This document shows positions 52,972 through 61,585 of a stretch of DNA of 64,000 bases, one piece after another. The first letter of the stretch is position 1, and each line of letters starts with the position of its first letter. The DNA is from Verrucomicrobiota bacterium (lineage in GTDB: Bacteria; Verrucomicrobiota; Verrucomicrobiia; CAIQCK01). The translations under genes were made by a program, and so were the position numbers. Below the pieces are notes generated by a model, which was given only the letters and a program-made list of their open reading frames with translations, was not told the origin of the DNA and searched no databases. Where the stretch lies: assembly GCA_016222825.1 (NCBI GenBank), contig JACRQF010000019.1:452090-516089 (forward strand). Direction: 5' to 3'.

Positions 52972-54203
52972 CTAAAGCAACCATTACCATTGTGGAAGAC
53001 GAAATGATTATTGCGCGGGAACTGGCGGCGCGCTTGAACGTCCTGGGCTACGACGTGGCGGACATCGCGGCGTCGAAACAGGAAGCCATCCAACGAGTCA
53101 CGGCGCGGCAGCCCGACCTGGTCTTCATGGACATCGTGCTGAAAGGGAACGGCGACGGCATCGAGGCGGCCGAGGAAATCCACAGGCGATTTGACATTCC
53201 CATCATCTACGTCACCGCTTACGCCGACGAGAGCACGCTCCAGCGGGCGAAGATTGCCGAGCCGTTCGGCTACATCATCAAGCCGTTCTCGGAGAGCACC
53301 CTGCGCGCGGTCATCGAGATGGCCCTTTACAAACACGGGATGGAACACCAACTGCGCGCCATGAACGAGCAACTGGAGCAACGCGTCAAGGAACGCACCC
53401 GGGAGCTTCAGGAGAAGAACACGGCCATGCGGGAGGAGTTGAGGATCGCGCAGGAATTGCAGACCGCGATGCTGCCACACCATTTCCCCGTCATCCCGCG
53501 CGGCGCGACGCCGGAGCAGAGCGCCCTGCGGTTCTTCAGTCACTACATTCCGGCGGGTTCCGTCGGGGGCGATTACTTTGACGTGATCCAGTTGTCGGAC
53601 ACAGCGGTGGGCGTGTTCATTTGCGACGTGGTGGGCCACGACGTCTCCGCCGCGCTGGTGACGGCCATGCTCCGGTCGCTGGTGGAGGAGCTCAGCGTCA
53701 AGACCGCCGACCCCGGGCGGATGCTCGGCGAGCTTAACCGCACCCTGTCCGGGTTCTTCCAGGAACTCGGCCGCACCATGTTTGTCTCCGCGTTCTACCT
53801 GATCGCCGATGTCAAACGCGGGCAGATGCTCTACAGCAACGCAGGCCACCCCAACCCCGTGCATCTGCGCCGGCGGGAGGGCACTATCGGTTTGCTGCAA
53901 GTCGCCGGCCGCAACGGGCCGGCCATGGGCCTGTTCAAGGACGCTGTCTATCCCACGGGCCGATGCATGCTGGCCATCGGCGACATGGTCTTGCTGCTGA
54001 CGGACGGCATTCTGGAGGTCGAGAACCCCGGCCAGGAGTTTTACGGCAAGGATCGTTTGATTGCGGCCGTGAGCGGTCTGGCTGAACTGCCCGGCCATGA
54101 ACTGCTGGGTCAACTGCTTGCCGATGTTCGCCGGTTCTCCCACAGCGACGCTATCGAGGATGACGTGTGCCTGGTCGGAATAGACATCCTGCGGATGGGC
54201 TGA
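52968..54203 (+). CDS. Response regulator with RsbU/SpoIIE-type PP2C phosphatase output
   Basis: The 411-residue protein starts with a receiver domain (ITIVEDEMIIARELAARL, phosphorylation site D55 in LVFMDIVLKG, and KPFSESTLRAVIE with the Lys). A coiled linker (about 120-165, MNEQLEQRVKERTRELQEKN) leads to a SpoIIE/RsbU phosphatase domain: GGDYFDVIQLSD, VGVFICDVVGHDVSAALVTAML, YSNAGHPNPVHLRR and LLTDGILEVEN. RsbU-type outputs act in anti-sigma-factor or partner-switching pathways. With the coupled kinase upstream it forms a two-component system that may control stress or anti-anti-sigma factors; no such target is seen in the window. Confidence 0.93.
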   Translation: MTKATITIVEDEMIIARELAARLNVLGYDVADIAASKQEAIQRVTARQPDLVFMDIVLKGNGDGIEAAEEIHRRFDIPIIYVTAYADESTLQRAKIAEPFGYIIKPFSESTLRAVIEMALYKHGMEHQLRAMNEQLEQRVKERTRELQEKNTAMREELRIAQELQTAMLPHHFPVIPRGATPEQSALRFFSHYIPAGSVGGDYFDVIQLSDTAVGVFICDVVGHDVSAALVTAMLRSLVEELSVKTADPGRMLGELNRTLSGFFQELGRTMFVSAFYLIADVKRGQMLYSNAGHPNPVHLRRREGTIGLLQVAGRNGPAMGLFKDAVYPTGRCMLAIGDMVLLLTDGILEVENPGQEFYGKDRLIAAVSGLAELPGHELLGQLLADVRRFSHSDAIEDDVCLVGIDILRMG

Positions 54204-54315
54204 CCGGAACGGCGCAAAAACTGCTAAGAATAGGCTTGATTATCGCCGGTGGTTAAGACTTATTAGCCCGCTCGTAACAGAGCTTGGAATCAGACACTGA
54301 CGGAGAGAGAACGTT

Positions 54316-54564
54316 TTGAAGAACCAATATTTGGAAGCATCGCTACAGCAGGTTCCGAACCGGCATATTTTGATCAACATGGTTTCGCGACGGGTGCGAC
54401 AGTTGATCGAAGGATTTCGGCCGCTCACAACGACCGAAGGCAACCTCACGCACATGGAAATTGCGTTGAAGGAGATTTCTGAGGGGAAGATTTCCTTCAA
54501 GTTGCCGGACCAGAAGGAGCTGGCGGAAGAGCGTGCGCGCAAGCGCAAGAAGCGGTCGTTGTAG
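54316..54564 (+). CDS. rpoZ: RNA polymerase omega subunit
   Basis: This 82-residue protein starts at a TTG (54316) with a GGAGAGA site a few bases upstream. The omega motif NMVSRRVRQLIEGFRP, the segment LTHMEIALKEISEGKI and a basic C-terminal tail (KRKKRSL) are family features. Omega helps fold beta-prime and assemble RNA polymerase. The non-ATG start suggests modest translation, as is common for small core genes in such genomes. It is followed by the DegP-like gene after about 110 bases. Confidence 0.85.
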   Translation: MKNQYLEASLQQVPNRHILINMVSRRVRQLIEGFRPLTTTEGNLTHMEIALKEISEGKISFKLPDQKELAEERARKRKKRSL

Positions 54565-54671
54565 TCCGCGCCGCGTGGGTTCCCTTTCCGACCGCTGTTC
54601 ACAACGGGACGGAGCACCAGACCCGAATTTTATTTCAACGCGCACGGGTGTCGAAAGGTCTAACGAGCGCA

Positions 54672-56027
54672 ATGCGGATTTTACCAGTTGTTTTTGGCGT
54701 TCTTGTTCTTTGCCAGGCCCTGACCGGCGCGGCAGAGCGGCCGGCGCCCAGTTCGGCGCGGCGCGACGCGACGGTGATGGCCATCGAAAAAGCGTATCGC
54801 ACGGTCGTTAACATTTCCACCGAGCGCATCGTCACGCGCGGCTACCGTGACCCGTTTGAGGATCTGCTCTACGAGTTCTACGGATACCGCCGGCCGCAGC
54901 GCGCCTATACCAGTTACAGCCTGGGTTCTGGCGTCGTCGTTGAGCCAGGCGGCTACATCGTGACCAACCAGCACGTCGTGGAGCGCGCCTCGAAGATCAC
55001 GGTGACGCTCACCGACGGCTCCAAGCATGAGGCGCGCTACATCAACGGCAGCGCCAAGCACGATCTGGCAGTGTTGAAGATCGAGCCGAAGCAGCCACTG
55101 ACGGCCATCGAACTGGCGGCGGACGACGACCTGATGCTGGGCGAGACAGTGATCGCGCTGGGCGATCCGTATGGATTGGAAAACACGATTTCGCGCGGTG
55201 TGCTCAGCGCCAAGAACCGGAAGGCGACATGGGAAGGTGAAGTGGTGTTTGAAGACATGTTGCAAACCGACGCGGCGATCAATCCGGGCAACTCCGGCGG
55301 CGCGTTGATCAACCTCGATGGCCAGCTTATCGGCATCAACACGGCGATGATGGCCGAGGCGCAGAGCATCGGGTTTGCGATCCCGGTCAAGCGAGTGCGG
55401 CAGATTCTCAGCGACCTGCTCCGGCCGGAGAAGAGCAAAGGCGTCTGGTTCGGCGCGCAAGTGGCGGCCCAAGACGGACGATTGACAGTGGCCTCGGTCC
55501 AGAAAGGCAGCCCGGCCGAGCGCGCGGGCTTGCGGGTCGGTGACGAGATTGCGGCGCTGGACGGCGAACCGGTGCGTGACACCGTGGATTTTGAGAGCCG
55601 GCTGTTGCGCAAGGCCGCCGGGCAGGATGTGAGCCTGACGCTCCGGCGCAGCGGCAAAAGTTTGCAGGTGACCGTGACGTTGACGACGGTGCCAAAAGTG
55701 CCCGGCTTCGAGTTGGCGTGGAGCAAACTGGGTGTGCGACTGCAGTTGCTGACACCGGAGATCGCGCAGGCGCTGGGCGCAACGGCGAGCCAGGGCATGA
55801 TTGTGACAGACGTTGAACGCAGCGGGCCGGCGTGGCAGGCTGGCGTTCGACGCGGCTTGGTGGTGGCGCGGATCGGCGGACTGGACGTGCGCCAGGAAAG
55901 CGACGTGGCTGCCGCGCTGGGCGAGGTTGCGCCGGGCGATTCGGTGACGATGATGGTTTATACCAGCGTGCGGCGCGGGCCGTTTGTGGTGCAGAATGTG
56001 GATAGTGTGCGAGTGAAAGCGAAGTGA
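54672..56027 (+). CDS. DegP/HtrA-like periplasmic serine protease with two PDZ domains
   Basis: The product is 451 residues from the ATG at 54672, which opens the signal peptide MRILPVVFGVLVLCQALTGA; a GTG at 54648 adds eight residues. The protease domain has the triad His101 (VTNQHVVE), Asp131 (KHDLAVLKI) and Ser208 (INPGNSGGALINLDG). A loop before the triad (EFYGYRRPQRAYTSYSLG) resembles the LA loop of DegP. Two PDZ domains follow (about 255-345, GVWFGAQVAAQDG, and 355-450, KLGVRLQLLTPEIAQALG). It degrades or refolds damaged envelope proteins. It is likely on its own transcript behind rpoZ. Confidence 0.92.
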   Translation: MRILPVVFGVLVLCQALTGAAERPAPSSARRDATVMAIEKAYRTVVNISTERIVTRGYRDPFEDLLYEFYGYRRPQRAYTSYSLGSGVVVEPGGYIVTNQHVVERASKITVTLTDGSKHEARYINGSAKHDLAVLKIEPKQPLTAIELAADDDLMLGETVIALGDPYGLENTISRGVLSAKNRKATWEGEVVFEDMLQTDAAINPGNSGGALINLDGQLIGINTAMMAEAQSIGFAIPVKRVRQILSDLLRPEKSKGVWFGAQVAAQDGRLTVASVQKGSPAERAGLRVGDEIAALDGEPVRDTVDFESRLLRKAAGQDVSLTLRRSGKSLQVTVTLTTVPKVPGFELAWSKLGVRLQLLTPEIAQALGATASQGMIVTDVERSGPAWQAGVRRGLVVARIGGLDVRQESDVAAALGEVAPGDSVTMMVYTSVRRGPFVVQNVDSVRVKAK

Positions 56028-56033
56028 GACAAG

Positions 56034-56074
56034 TTACGTATTACTACGAGCAATGCGTAATGCGTAATACGTAA
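56034..56074. repeat. Perfect 11-bp inverted repeat in GTAATACG-type intergenic sequence
   Basis: TTACGTATTAC (56034-56044) and GTAATACGTAA (56064-56074) pair perfectly around a loop that itself holds repeated GCGTAATGCGTAAT. Similar ACGCATTAC sequence recurs before the DUF4340 gene (near 59400). These look like short dispersed intergenic palindromes rather than a terminator, as no T-run follows. Confidence 0.6.
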
Positions 56075-56095
56075 GAGCAATGCGAGAAACGAACC

Positions 56096-57058
56096 ATGAT
56101 TGCTGTTGAAAACCTGACCAAGAAATACGCGGGTGTGACGGCGGTGGACGGCCTGTCGTTCACCGTCAAACGCGGCGAGATCGTGGGCTTCCTCGGGCCG
56201 AACGGCGCGGGCAAGAGCACCACAATGCGCATCCTCTCGGCGTTCATGCCCGCCACCAGCGGCAAGGCGACGGTGGCCGGCTACGACGTGTTCACACAGT
56301 CGGAGGAAGTGCGCCGCCGGATCGGTTACATGCCGGAGAACAACCCGCTCTATCTGGAGATGCGCGTGTCGGAGTATCTGAACTATCGCGCCGCGCTCAA
56401 GGGCGTGCCCGGTTCCAAACGCAAGACGCGCACCGACGAGGTGCTGGAACGTTGCGGCCTCAAGGACGTGAGCCGCCGCATCGTCGGCCAGCTCTCGAAG
56501 GGCTTCCGCCAGCGCGTTGGCCTCGCGGACTCGCTCGTCCACGATCCCGACCTGCTGATTCTCGACGAACCGACGATCGGCCTCGACCCGAACCAGATCC
56601 GCCAAGTCCGCCAGCTCATCAAGGATCTCGGCAAGCGGCACACCATCCTGCTTTCGACGCACATCCTGCCGGAGGTTGAAATGACCTGCAGCCGCGTCAT
56701 GATTATCAACAAAGGCAAGGTGGTCGCCAGCGACACGCCGGAGAACCTGACCAAGCTGATCGAAGGCGGCGGCACGGTGCGCGCGGAAATCCGCGGCGAC
56801 CGCGCGGTCATCGAGCGCGAACTGGAAGCGTTGCCGGGTGTGAAGAATGTTGCCATCGAAGCCGGCAGCGACGGCTTCGTCTGCGCGACCGTCTTTGCGC
56901 CGCCGCGCAACGACGTGCGGGTCCATATCTACGAGAAGGCGGCGGCCAACCACTGGACGCTGCGCGAATTGTCGCGCGTGCGCCAGACGCTGGAGGACGT
57001 ATTCGTGTCCATCACGCGCGTCGAAGCACCAGCGACGAAGCAAGAGGAGGAAAAGTAA
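56096..57058 (+). CDS. ABC transporter ATP-binding protein (GldA-like)
   Basis: The 320-residue protein has Walker A (GPNGAGKSTTMRIL), the ABC signature as LSKGFRQRVGLADSLVHDP, Walker B (LLILDEPTIGLDPNQ) and the H-loop (LLSTHILPEVEMTCSRVMII). A C-terminal extension (about 215-320) carries GDRAVIERELEALPGVKNV and ends in an EEEK-rich tail, as in GldA-type proteins. The following genes encode a matching permease and a GldG-like protein, so this is the energy subunit of a Gld-type ABC exporter. In Bacteroidota GldAFG support gliding, but in Verrucomicrobiota such sets are common without motility. Confidence 0.93.
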   Translation: MIAVENLTKKYAGVTAVDGLSFTVKRGEIVGFLGPNGAGKSTTMRILSAFMPATSGKATVAGYDVFTQSEEVRRRIGYMPENNPLYLEMRVSEYLNYRAALKGVPGSKRKTRTDEVLERCGLKDVSRRIVGQLSKGFRQRVGLADSLVHDPDLLILDEPTIGLDPNQIRQVRQLIKDLGKRHTILLSTHILPEVEMTCSRVMIINKGKVVASDTPENLTKLIEGGGTVRAEIRGDRAVIERELEALPGVKNVAIEAGSDGFVCATVFAPPRNDVRVHIYEKAAANHWTLRELSRVRQTLEDVFVSITRVEAPATKQEEEK

Positions 57059-57059
57059 C

Positions 57060-57803
57060 ATGAGCAAGCTTTGCACCTTGTGGCAGCGGGAAATTGCAGC
57101 CTATTTTCTGTCCCCAATCGCCTATCTGGTGATGGTGTCATTTCTCGTGCTGAACGGCGTCGGGTTCTGGATGCTGGTGATGGCTTTCGACGGCCGCACC
57201 AATGACGTGAGCGTCATGCAGATATTCTTCGGCTCGTTCTTCTACTGGATCGGCATGTTGATGGCCGTGCCGGTGATCACGATGCGGCTCTTCGCCGAAG
57301 AAAAACGCCTTGGCACGATCGAGACGCTGATGACCGCGCCGGTGAGCGACGTGGTGGTCGTCTGGGCGAAGTTCCTCGGGGCGGCGACGTTCTTCGCGCT
57401 GCTGTGGTTGCCGACGTTGTCGTATTCGTGGTTGCTCAACCAGTTTGCCGCGGCGCCAACGCCAATTGACTGGGGTCCGGTCATCATGGCCTACATCGGC
57501 ACGATGCTGGTCGGGTTCTTCTATGTCAGCCTCGGCTTGATGGCCTCGTCGCTGACGCAGAACCAGATCATCGCCGCCATCGTCAGCTTCGTGCTAATCG
57601 CGATCATGTTCTTCCTGGGCTTCATGATGAATATCGGGCCGGCGTGGTTGCAGTCGTTCTTCGGCTACATCGGCTCCATTGACCACATTCGCGATTTTTC
57701 CCGCGGGCAGTTGGATCTGCGGCGCGTGATCCTCTACGTCAGCGCGACGGTGTTTGTGCTGTTCTGCACACAGAAAATCGTTGAATCCCGGAAGTGGAGA
57801 TAG
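57060..57803 (+). CDS. ABC-2 type permease (GldF-like)
   Basis: The product is 247 residues from the ATG at 57060, one base after the previous stop. It has six membrane helices, among them YLVMVSFLVLNGVGFWMLVM, FFYWIGMLMAVPVITMRLFAEE and IIAAIVSFVLIAIMFFLG. The RLFAEEKRLGTIETLMTAPVSDVVVVWAKFL segment and SLTQNQIIAA motif are typical of ABC-2 permeases. It should form the membrane channel for the GldA-like ATPase. The substrate is unknown. Confidence 0.93.
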   Translation: MSKLCTLWQREIAAYFLSPIAYLVMVSFLVLNGVGFWMLVMAFDGRTNDVSVMQIFFGSFFYWIGMLMAVPVITMRLFAEEKRLGTIETLMTAPVSDVVVVWAKFLGAATFFALLWLPTLSYSWLLNQFAAAPTPIDWGPVIMAYIGTMLVGFFYVSLGLMASSLTQNQIIAAIVSFVLIAIMFFLGFMMNIGPAWLQSFFGYIGSIDHIRDFSRGQLDLRRVILYVSATVFVLFCTQKIVESRKWR

Positions 57804-57832
57804 ACGTTTCACATTTTTGAAGGACCGAAACC

Positions 57833-59392
57833 ATGTCCAATCCTCCTACCAAACCCACCAAGAAGACGATCCACGGCCTTGGGCAGAAGACGGCCATCGG
57901 CACCAACGTGGTGCTGACGACGCTGCTGGCCGGCGCGATCATGATCATGCTGAACTACCTGGCCTACCGCCACGCGGAGTGGTTCTGGCCGCCGAACTGG
58001 TTCACGCAGAAAACCGACTACCGCTTCGACTGGACGCGGTCGGCTTACTACAAACTCTCCGACAAGACCAAGGAGATCGCCCGCAAGCTCACCAAGCCGG
58101 TGCAGGTCATCATGTTCTTCAAGCCGATGTCCAACAACGACGCGCGGCTGATGACCGACCTCCAGAACTTGATGAAGGAATACGAGAACCTGAGCAAAAA
58201 CATCAAGTTCGAGGTCGTGGACATTGACCGCGACCCGATGGCGGCGCAGCTCATTCAGAAACACGCGGTCACCACCGCCAACACCGTCGCGGTGCTCTGC
58301 GGCGACAAGAAGAAATACCTCAGCGACAGCGACATCATGGAGTTCTCCGCCGGCGGCAATCCGTGGCAGCCGGAGCCGCCGAAGGCCACCGCGTTCAAGG
58401 GCGAGCAGGCGATCACCTCCGCCATCCTCTCCGTCACCGAAGAAAAGCAGCGGAAGGTTTACTTCCTCACCGGCCACGGCGAGAAGGACCCGGAGAGCTT
58501 CGACGAGTCGAAGGGCTACTCGACCATCAGCACCAAGCTGAAGCAGGACAACATGCTCGTGGAGAAGCTCAAGCTCACCGAAAAACATAAGATTCCGGAG
58601 GACTGCGACGTGCTGGTCATCGCCGGCCCGACCGTGCGCTTGACGGCAGAGGAGGTTGATCTCGTCGGCAAGTTCCTGGAGAACCGAGGCCGGGTGTTCG
58701 CCATGATTGACCCGATGACCGACACGGCATTGGAACCGCTGATGGAGAAGTGGAACATCCGCTTCGACAACGACCTCATCATGATGCGCGTCTCGATCCT
58801 CGGCTTGCGCGAAGGCATCACGTTCGACACGCCCGTGGGCGACTACGGCCAGCACCCGATCGTGAACAAGATCAGGGACTTGAACTGCTTCTTCCCGCGC
58901 TGCCGCTCGCTCGACGCGATTGACGCCGGCGGCGCCGAAGCCAGCCCGGACAAGCCGAAGGTAACTTGGCTGGTCAAGTCGCCGGAGAAGAACTGCTGGG
59001 GCGAGACGGACTTCAAGGCGATGGAACGGCGCGAGGCCAAGCCCGACGAGGCTGTGGACAAGAAGGCGCCGTTGACAATGGCGGTCGCCGTCGAGCGCGG
59101 CGGCAACGTTTCCGGCGTCGAGGTCGGCGCGAGCCGGATGGTCGTGGTTGGCACTTCCAATCTCCTGATGAACAAGTATGTGATGGAAGCCGCCAACAGT
59201 GACTTCTTCCTCAACGCGATCAACTGGTTGCTCCAGCGCGAAGACAAGATCGCGATCAGTCCGAAGACGCCGGAAGAATTCAAGTTCGCTCTCGGCCCGA
59301 AGTTCACGATGTTCAGCGTGATGATCCTGCTGGGCATCCCCGGCGTCATCACGGTCATCGGCATCGCCGTCTGGATGAGCCGCCGCAAGTAA
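57833..59392 (+). CDS. GldG-like ABC transporter-associated protein
   Basis: The 519-residue protein has an N-terminal membrane helix (about 25-45, VVLTTLLAGAIMIMLNYLAY) and a C-terminal one (about 496-513, MILLGIPGVITVIGIAVW). The exposed middle part is the GldG/uncharacterised ABC-type transport domain: YKLSDKTKEIARKLTKPVQVIMFF, VYFLTGHGEKDPESFDES, DVLVIAGPTVRLTAEEVDLVGKFLENRG and VVVGTSNLLMNKYVMEAANSDFFLNAINWLLQRED. The latter is the end part of the family. It completes a GldA-GldF-GldG set and follows the permease by 29 bases. Confidence 0.9.
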   Translation: MSNPPTKPTKKTIHGLGQKTAIGTNVVLTTLLAGAIMIMLNYLAYRHAEWFWPPNWFTQKTDYRFDWTRSAYYKLSDKTKEIARKLTKPVQVIMFFKPMSNNDARLMTDLQNLMKEYENLSKNIKFEVVDIDRDPMAAQLIQKHAVTTANTVAVLCGDKKKYLSDSDIMEFSAGGNPWQPEPPKATAFKGEQAITSAILSVTEEKQRKVYFLTGHGEKDPESFDESKGYSTISTKLKQDNMLVEKLKLTEKHKIPEDCDVLVIAGPTVRLTAEEVDLVGKFLENRGRVFAMIDPMTDTALEPLMEKWNIRFDNDLIMMRVSILGLREGITFDTPVGDYGQHPIVNKIRDLNCFFPRCRSLDAIDAGGAEASPDKPKVTWLVKSPEKNCWGETDFKAMERREAKPDEAVDKKAPLTMAVAVERGGNVSGVEVGASRMVVVGTSNLLMNKYVMEAANSDFFLNAINWLLQREDKIAISPKTPEEFKFALGPKFTMFSVMILLGIPGVITVIGIAVWMSRRK

Positions 59393-59437
59393 TCACGAAT
59401 CACGCATTACAGGTAACGTTTCACTCTTTTCAGAACC

Positions 59438-61444
59438 ATGAAACCCAAGACAACCCTCATCTTGCTGGTCATCGCTTCCGCGATGGGTCTGTTCATCTGG
59501 TTGAAGGATTCGCAGTTGCCGTCCACGGCTGACCGCGAATCGCGCGCCAAGCGGGTCTTCGTTGACCTCAAGGGCGACGACATCACCAAGATTCAGGTCG
59601 CGCTCAACACCTCCAACCTTGTCGGCCGCGTCGTCATCGAAAAGGACAAGGAGAAGTGGCAGTTGCGCGAGCCGCTCGTCTATCGCGCCAGCGGCAGCGA
59701 AGCGAACAGCATTTGCAGCGCGCTGGAGTTCCTCAACCGCGACGGCGTCATCACACCCGCCGAACTCAAGGCCAAGGGCGGCAAGCTCAGCGACTACGGC
59801 CTCGACAAGCCACCGGTGGAACTGACGTTCTGGAGGAAGGACAAGCAGACCGTCGTCAAGCTCGGCAAAGCTTCACCCGTGGGCAGCACTGTCTATGTCC
59901 AACTCGCTGGCAAGGACGACATCCTGATGGTGGACAAGAGCCTGCTCGCCAAGCTCGACCGCAAGGTGGACGAGTTGCGCGACAAGACGGTCGCCGAGTT
60001 CAGCACGCTCCAGGCAAACCGCCTCGAAATCCTCCAGGGCAAGAAGTCCATCGAGGTCGTCAAGGCGTCGAAGCCCGGCGCTCCCGCCGCTTCCGCCGCC
60101 GACAAAATCTGGCGCATCGCCCAGCCGCTCGTGGCCCGCGCCGACCAGGGCAAGGTGGACGGCGTGCTGGACAAGCTCCACGGCTTGCAGGCCGAGTCGT
60201 TCGCAAGCGACAAGGCCGCCGACCTGACCACTTACGGCCTCGACCAGCCGCAACTGGAAGTGACCGTCTATACGACCGAGCACGAAGGCGCGATCACTGT
60301 CCAGTTCGGCGCGGCTGTGAAGGACGACGCGACGAAGGTTTACTGCAAGCGCAAAGGCTCCGACACCGTGCTCACCGTCCGCAGCGATACGCTCAAGGAC
60401 TTCAACGTCCCCGTCAACGATCTGCGCGAGAAGAAGCTCGCCGATTTCAATGCCGACGACGCCCGCCAGATCGCGATCAGCTTCGCCAACCAGCCCATCC
60501 GCCTCGCGAAGGAGAAGGATGACTGGAAGCTGACCGAGCCGGAAACCATCGCGGCTGAGAACAACGAAGTCAGCAACCTCCTCACGAGTCTGACGGGTCT
60601 CGAAGTGAAGGAGTTCGTCGCCGATGTCGTCACCGACCTCGCCAAGTATGGCCTCGACCGGCCTTACTACACCGTCACCGTCAAGAAAGACGCGCCCCCG
60701 CCGCCCGCTCCCGCAACGCCGGCCGCCACGGGCACCAACGCCCCCGCCGCTTCTGTCGCGTCGAAAGCCGCCGGCACGAACGCCGCCACCGCGACGACCC
60801 CCGCGCCCGCCGCGAAGCCGGAACTGGTGACAGTGATCGAGCTGCAATTCGGCAAAGAGGACAAGGAGAAGAAGCTCATCTACGTCAAGCGCGCCGACGA
60901 GCCTTACATTTACGCAGTGGATGGCGAGACGTTCGGGAAGCTGCCGAAGACCGCGCTCGCGCTGCGGAACCGCACGCTCATCGCGACCGAGAAATCCAAG
61001 GTCACCAAGCTCACCCGCCAGCACGGCGCGACGGCGATCGCCATCGAGAAGAAAGACGACAAGTGGAAGCTCGCACCGGGCGTGCAGGGCGTGCTCGACA
61101 CCAACGTCGTGGATGACGTGCTCTGGGCTGTCACCGGCCTCAACGCCGAGAAATTCATCAGCACCAGCGCCGCCGACAGGGCCAAGTTCGGTCTCGACAA
61201 GCCGGCATGGACGCTGAGCTTCGACGTGAACGAAAGCGGCACGAACAAGACCTTCGGCCTGTCGCTCGGCCACGAGACCGGCGACAAGGGTCGCTACGGC
61301 CTGCTCACCGGCCAGCCCGCGATTTTCGAGCTGAGCGCCTCCACCACCGGCACTCTCACCAAAGACCTGCTCAAGCGGCCTGAAACGAACCTGCCGCCCG
61401 CGAAAGTCACCGCCCCCGCGCCCAAAGCGCCGTCGGCGAAGTAA
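59438..61444 (+). CDS. DUF4340 repeat protein
   Basis: The 668-residue protein has an N-terminal membrane anchor or signal (residues 3-20, TTLILLVIASAMGLFIWL). The remainder is made of DUF4340 units, each with a [YF]GLD[KQR]P motif: YGLDKPPVEL, YGLDQPQLEV, YGLDRPYYTV and FGLDKPAWTL, so about four domains. A long proline/alanine-rich linker (about 425-460) divides the third and fourth. DUF4340 proteins accompany Gld-type ABC exporters in this phylum and probably bind the exporter or its cargo; function otherwise unknown. It follows the GldG-like gene after 45 bases. Confidence 0.85.
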   Translation: MKPKTTLILLVIASAMGLFIWLKDSQLPSTADRESRAKRVFVDLKGDDITKIQVALNTSNLVGRVVIEKDKEKWQLREPLVYRASGSEANSICSALEFLNRDGVITPAELKAKGGKLSDYGLDKPPVELTFWRKDKQTVVKLGKASPVGSTVYVQLAGKDDILMVDKSLLAKLDRKVDELRDKTVAEFSTLQANRLEILQGKKSIEVVKASKPGAPAASAADKIWRIAQPLVARADQGKVDGVLDKLHGLQAESFASDKAADLTTYGLDQPQLEVTVYTTEHEGAITVQFGAAVKDDATKVYCKRKGSDTVLTVRSDTLKDFNVPVNDLREKKLADFNADDARQIAISFANQPIRLAKEKDDWKLTEPETIAAENNEVSNLLTSLTGLEVKEFVADVVTDLAKYGLDRPYYTVTVKKDAPPPPAPATPAATGTNAPAASVASKAAGTNAATATTPAPAAKPELVTVIELQFGKEDKEKKLIYVKRADEPYIYAVDGETFGKLPKTALALRNRTLIATEKSKVTKLTRQHGATAIAIEKKDDKWKLAPGVQGVLDTNVVDDVLWAVTGLNAEKFISTSAADRAKFGLDKPAWTLSFDVNESGTNKTFGLSLGHETGDKGRYGLLTGQPAIFELSASTTGTLTKDLLKRPETNLPPAKVTAPAPKAPSAK

Positions 61445-61585
61445 ACGGTTCAGCGAGCGACAAAGCGCGTTATGTTTGCGCGCCCGCGGCGCCTATGCTG
61501 TGGCGAGACGCGACCGGTGTGTCGTTCCAACTAAGTGCTTGCTGGCCGCGCCCGGTTCGGCGCAGATTTGTGGCGTGCGGCTCAC

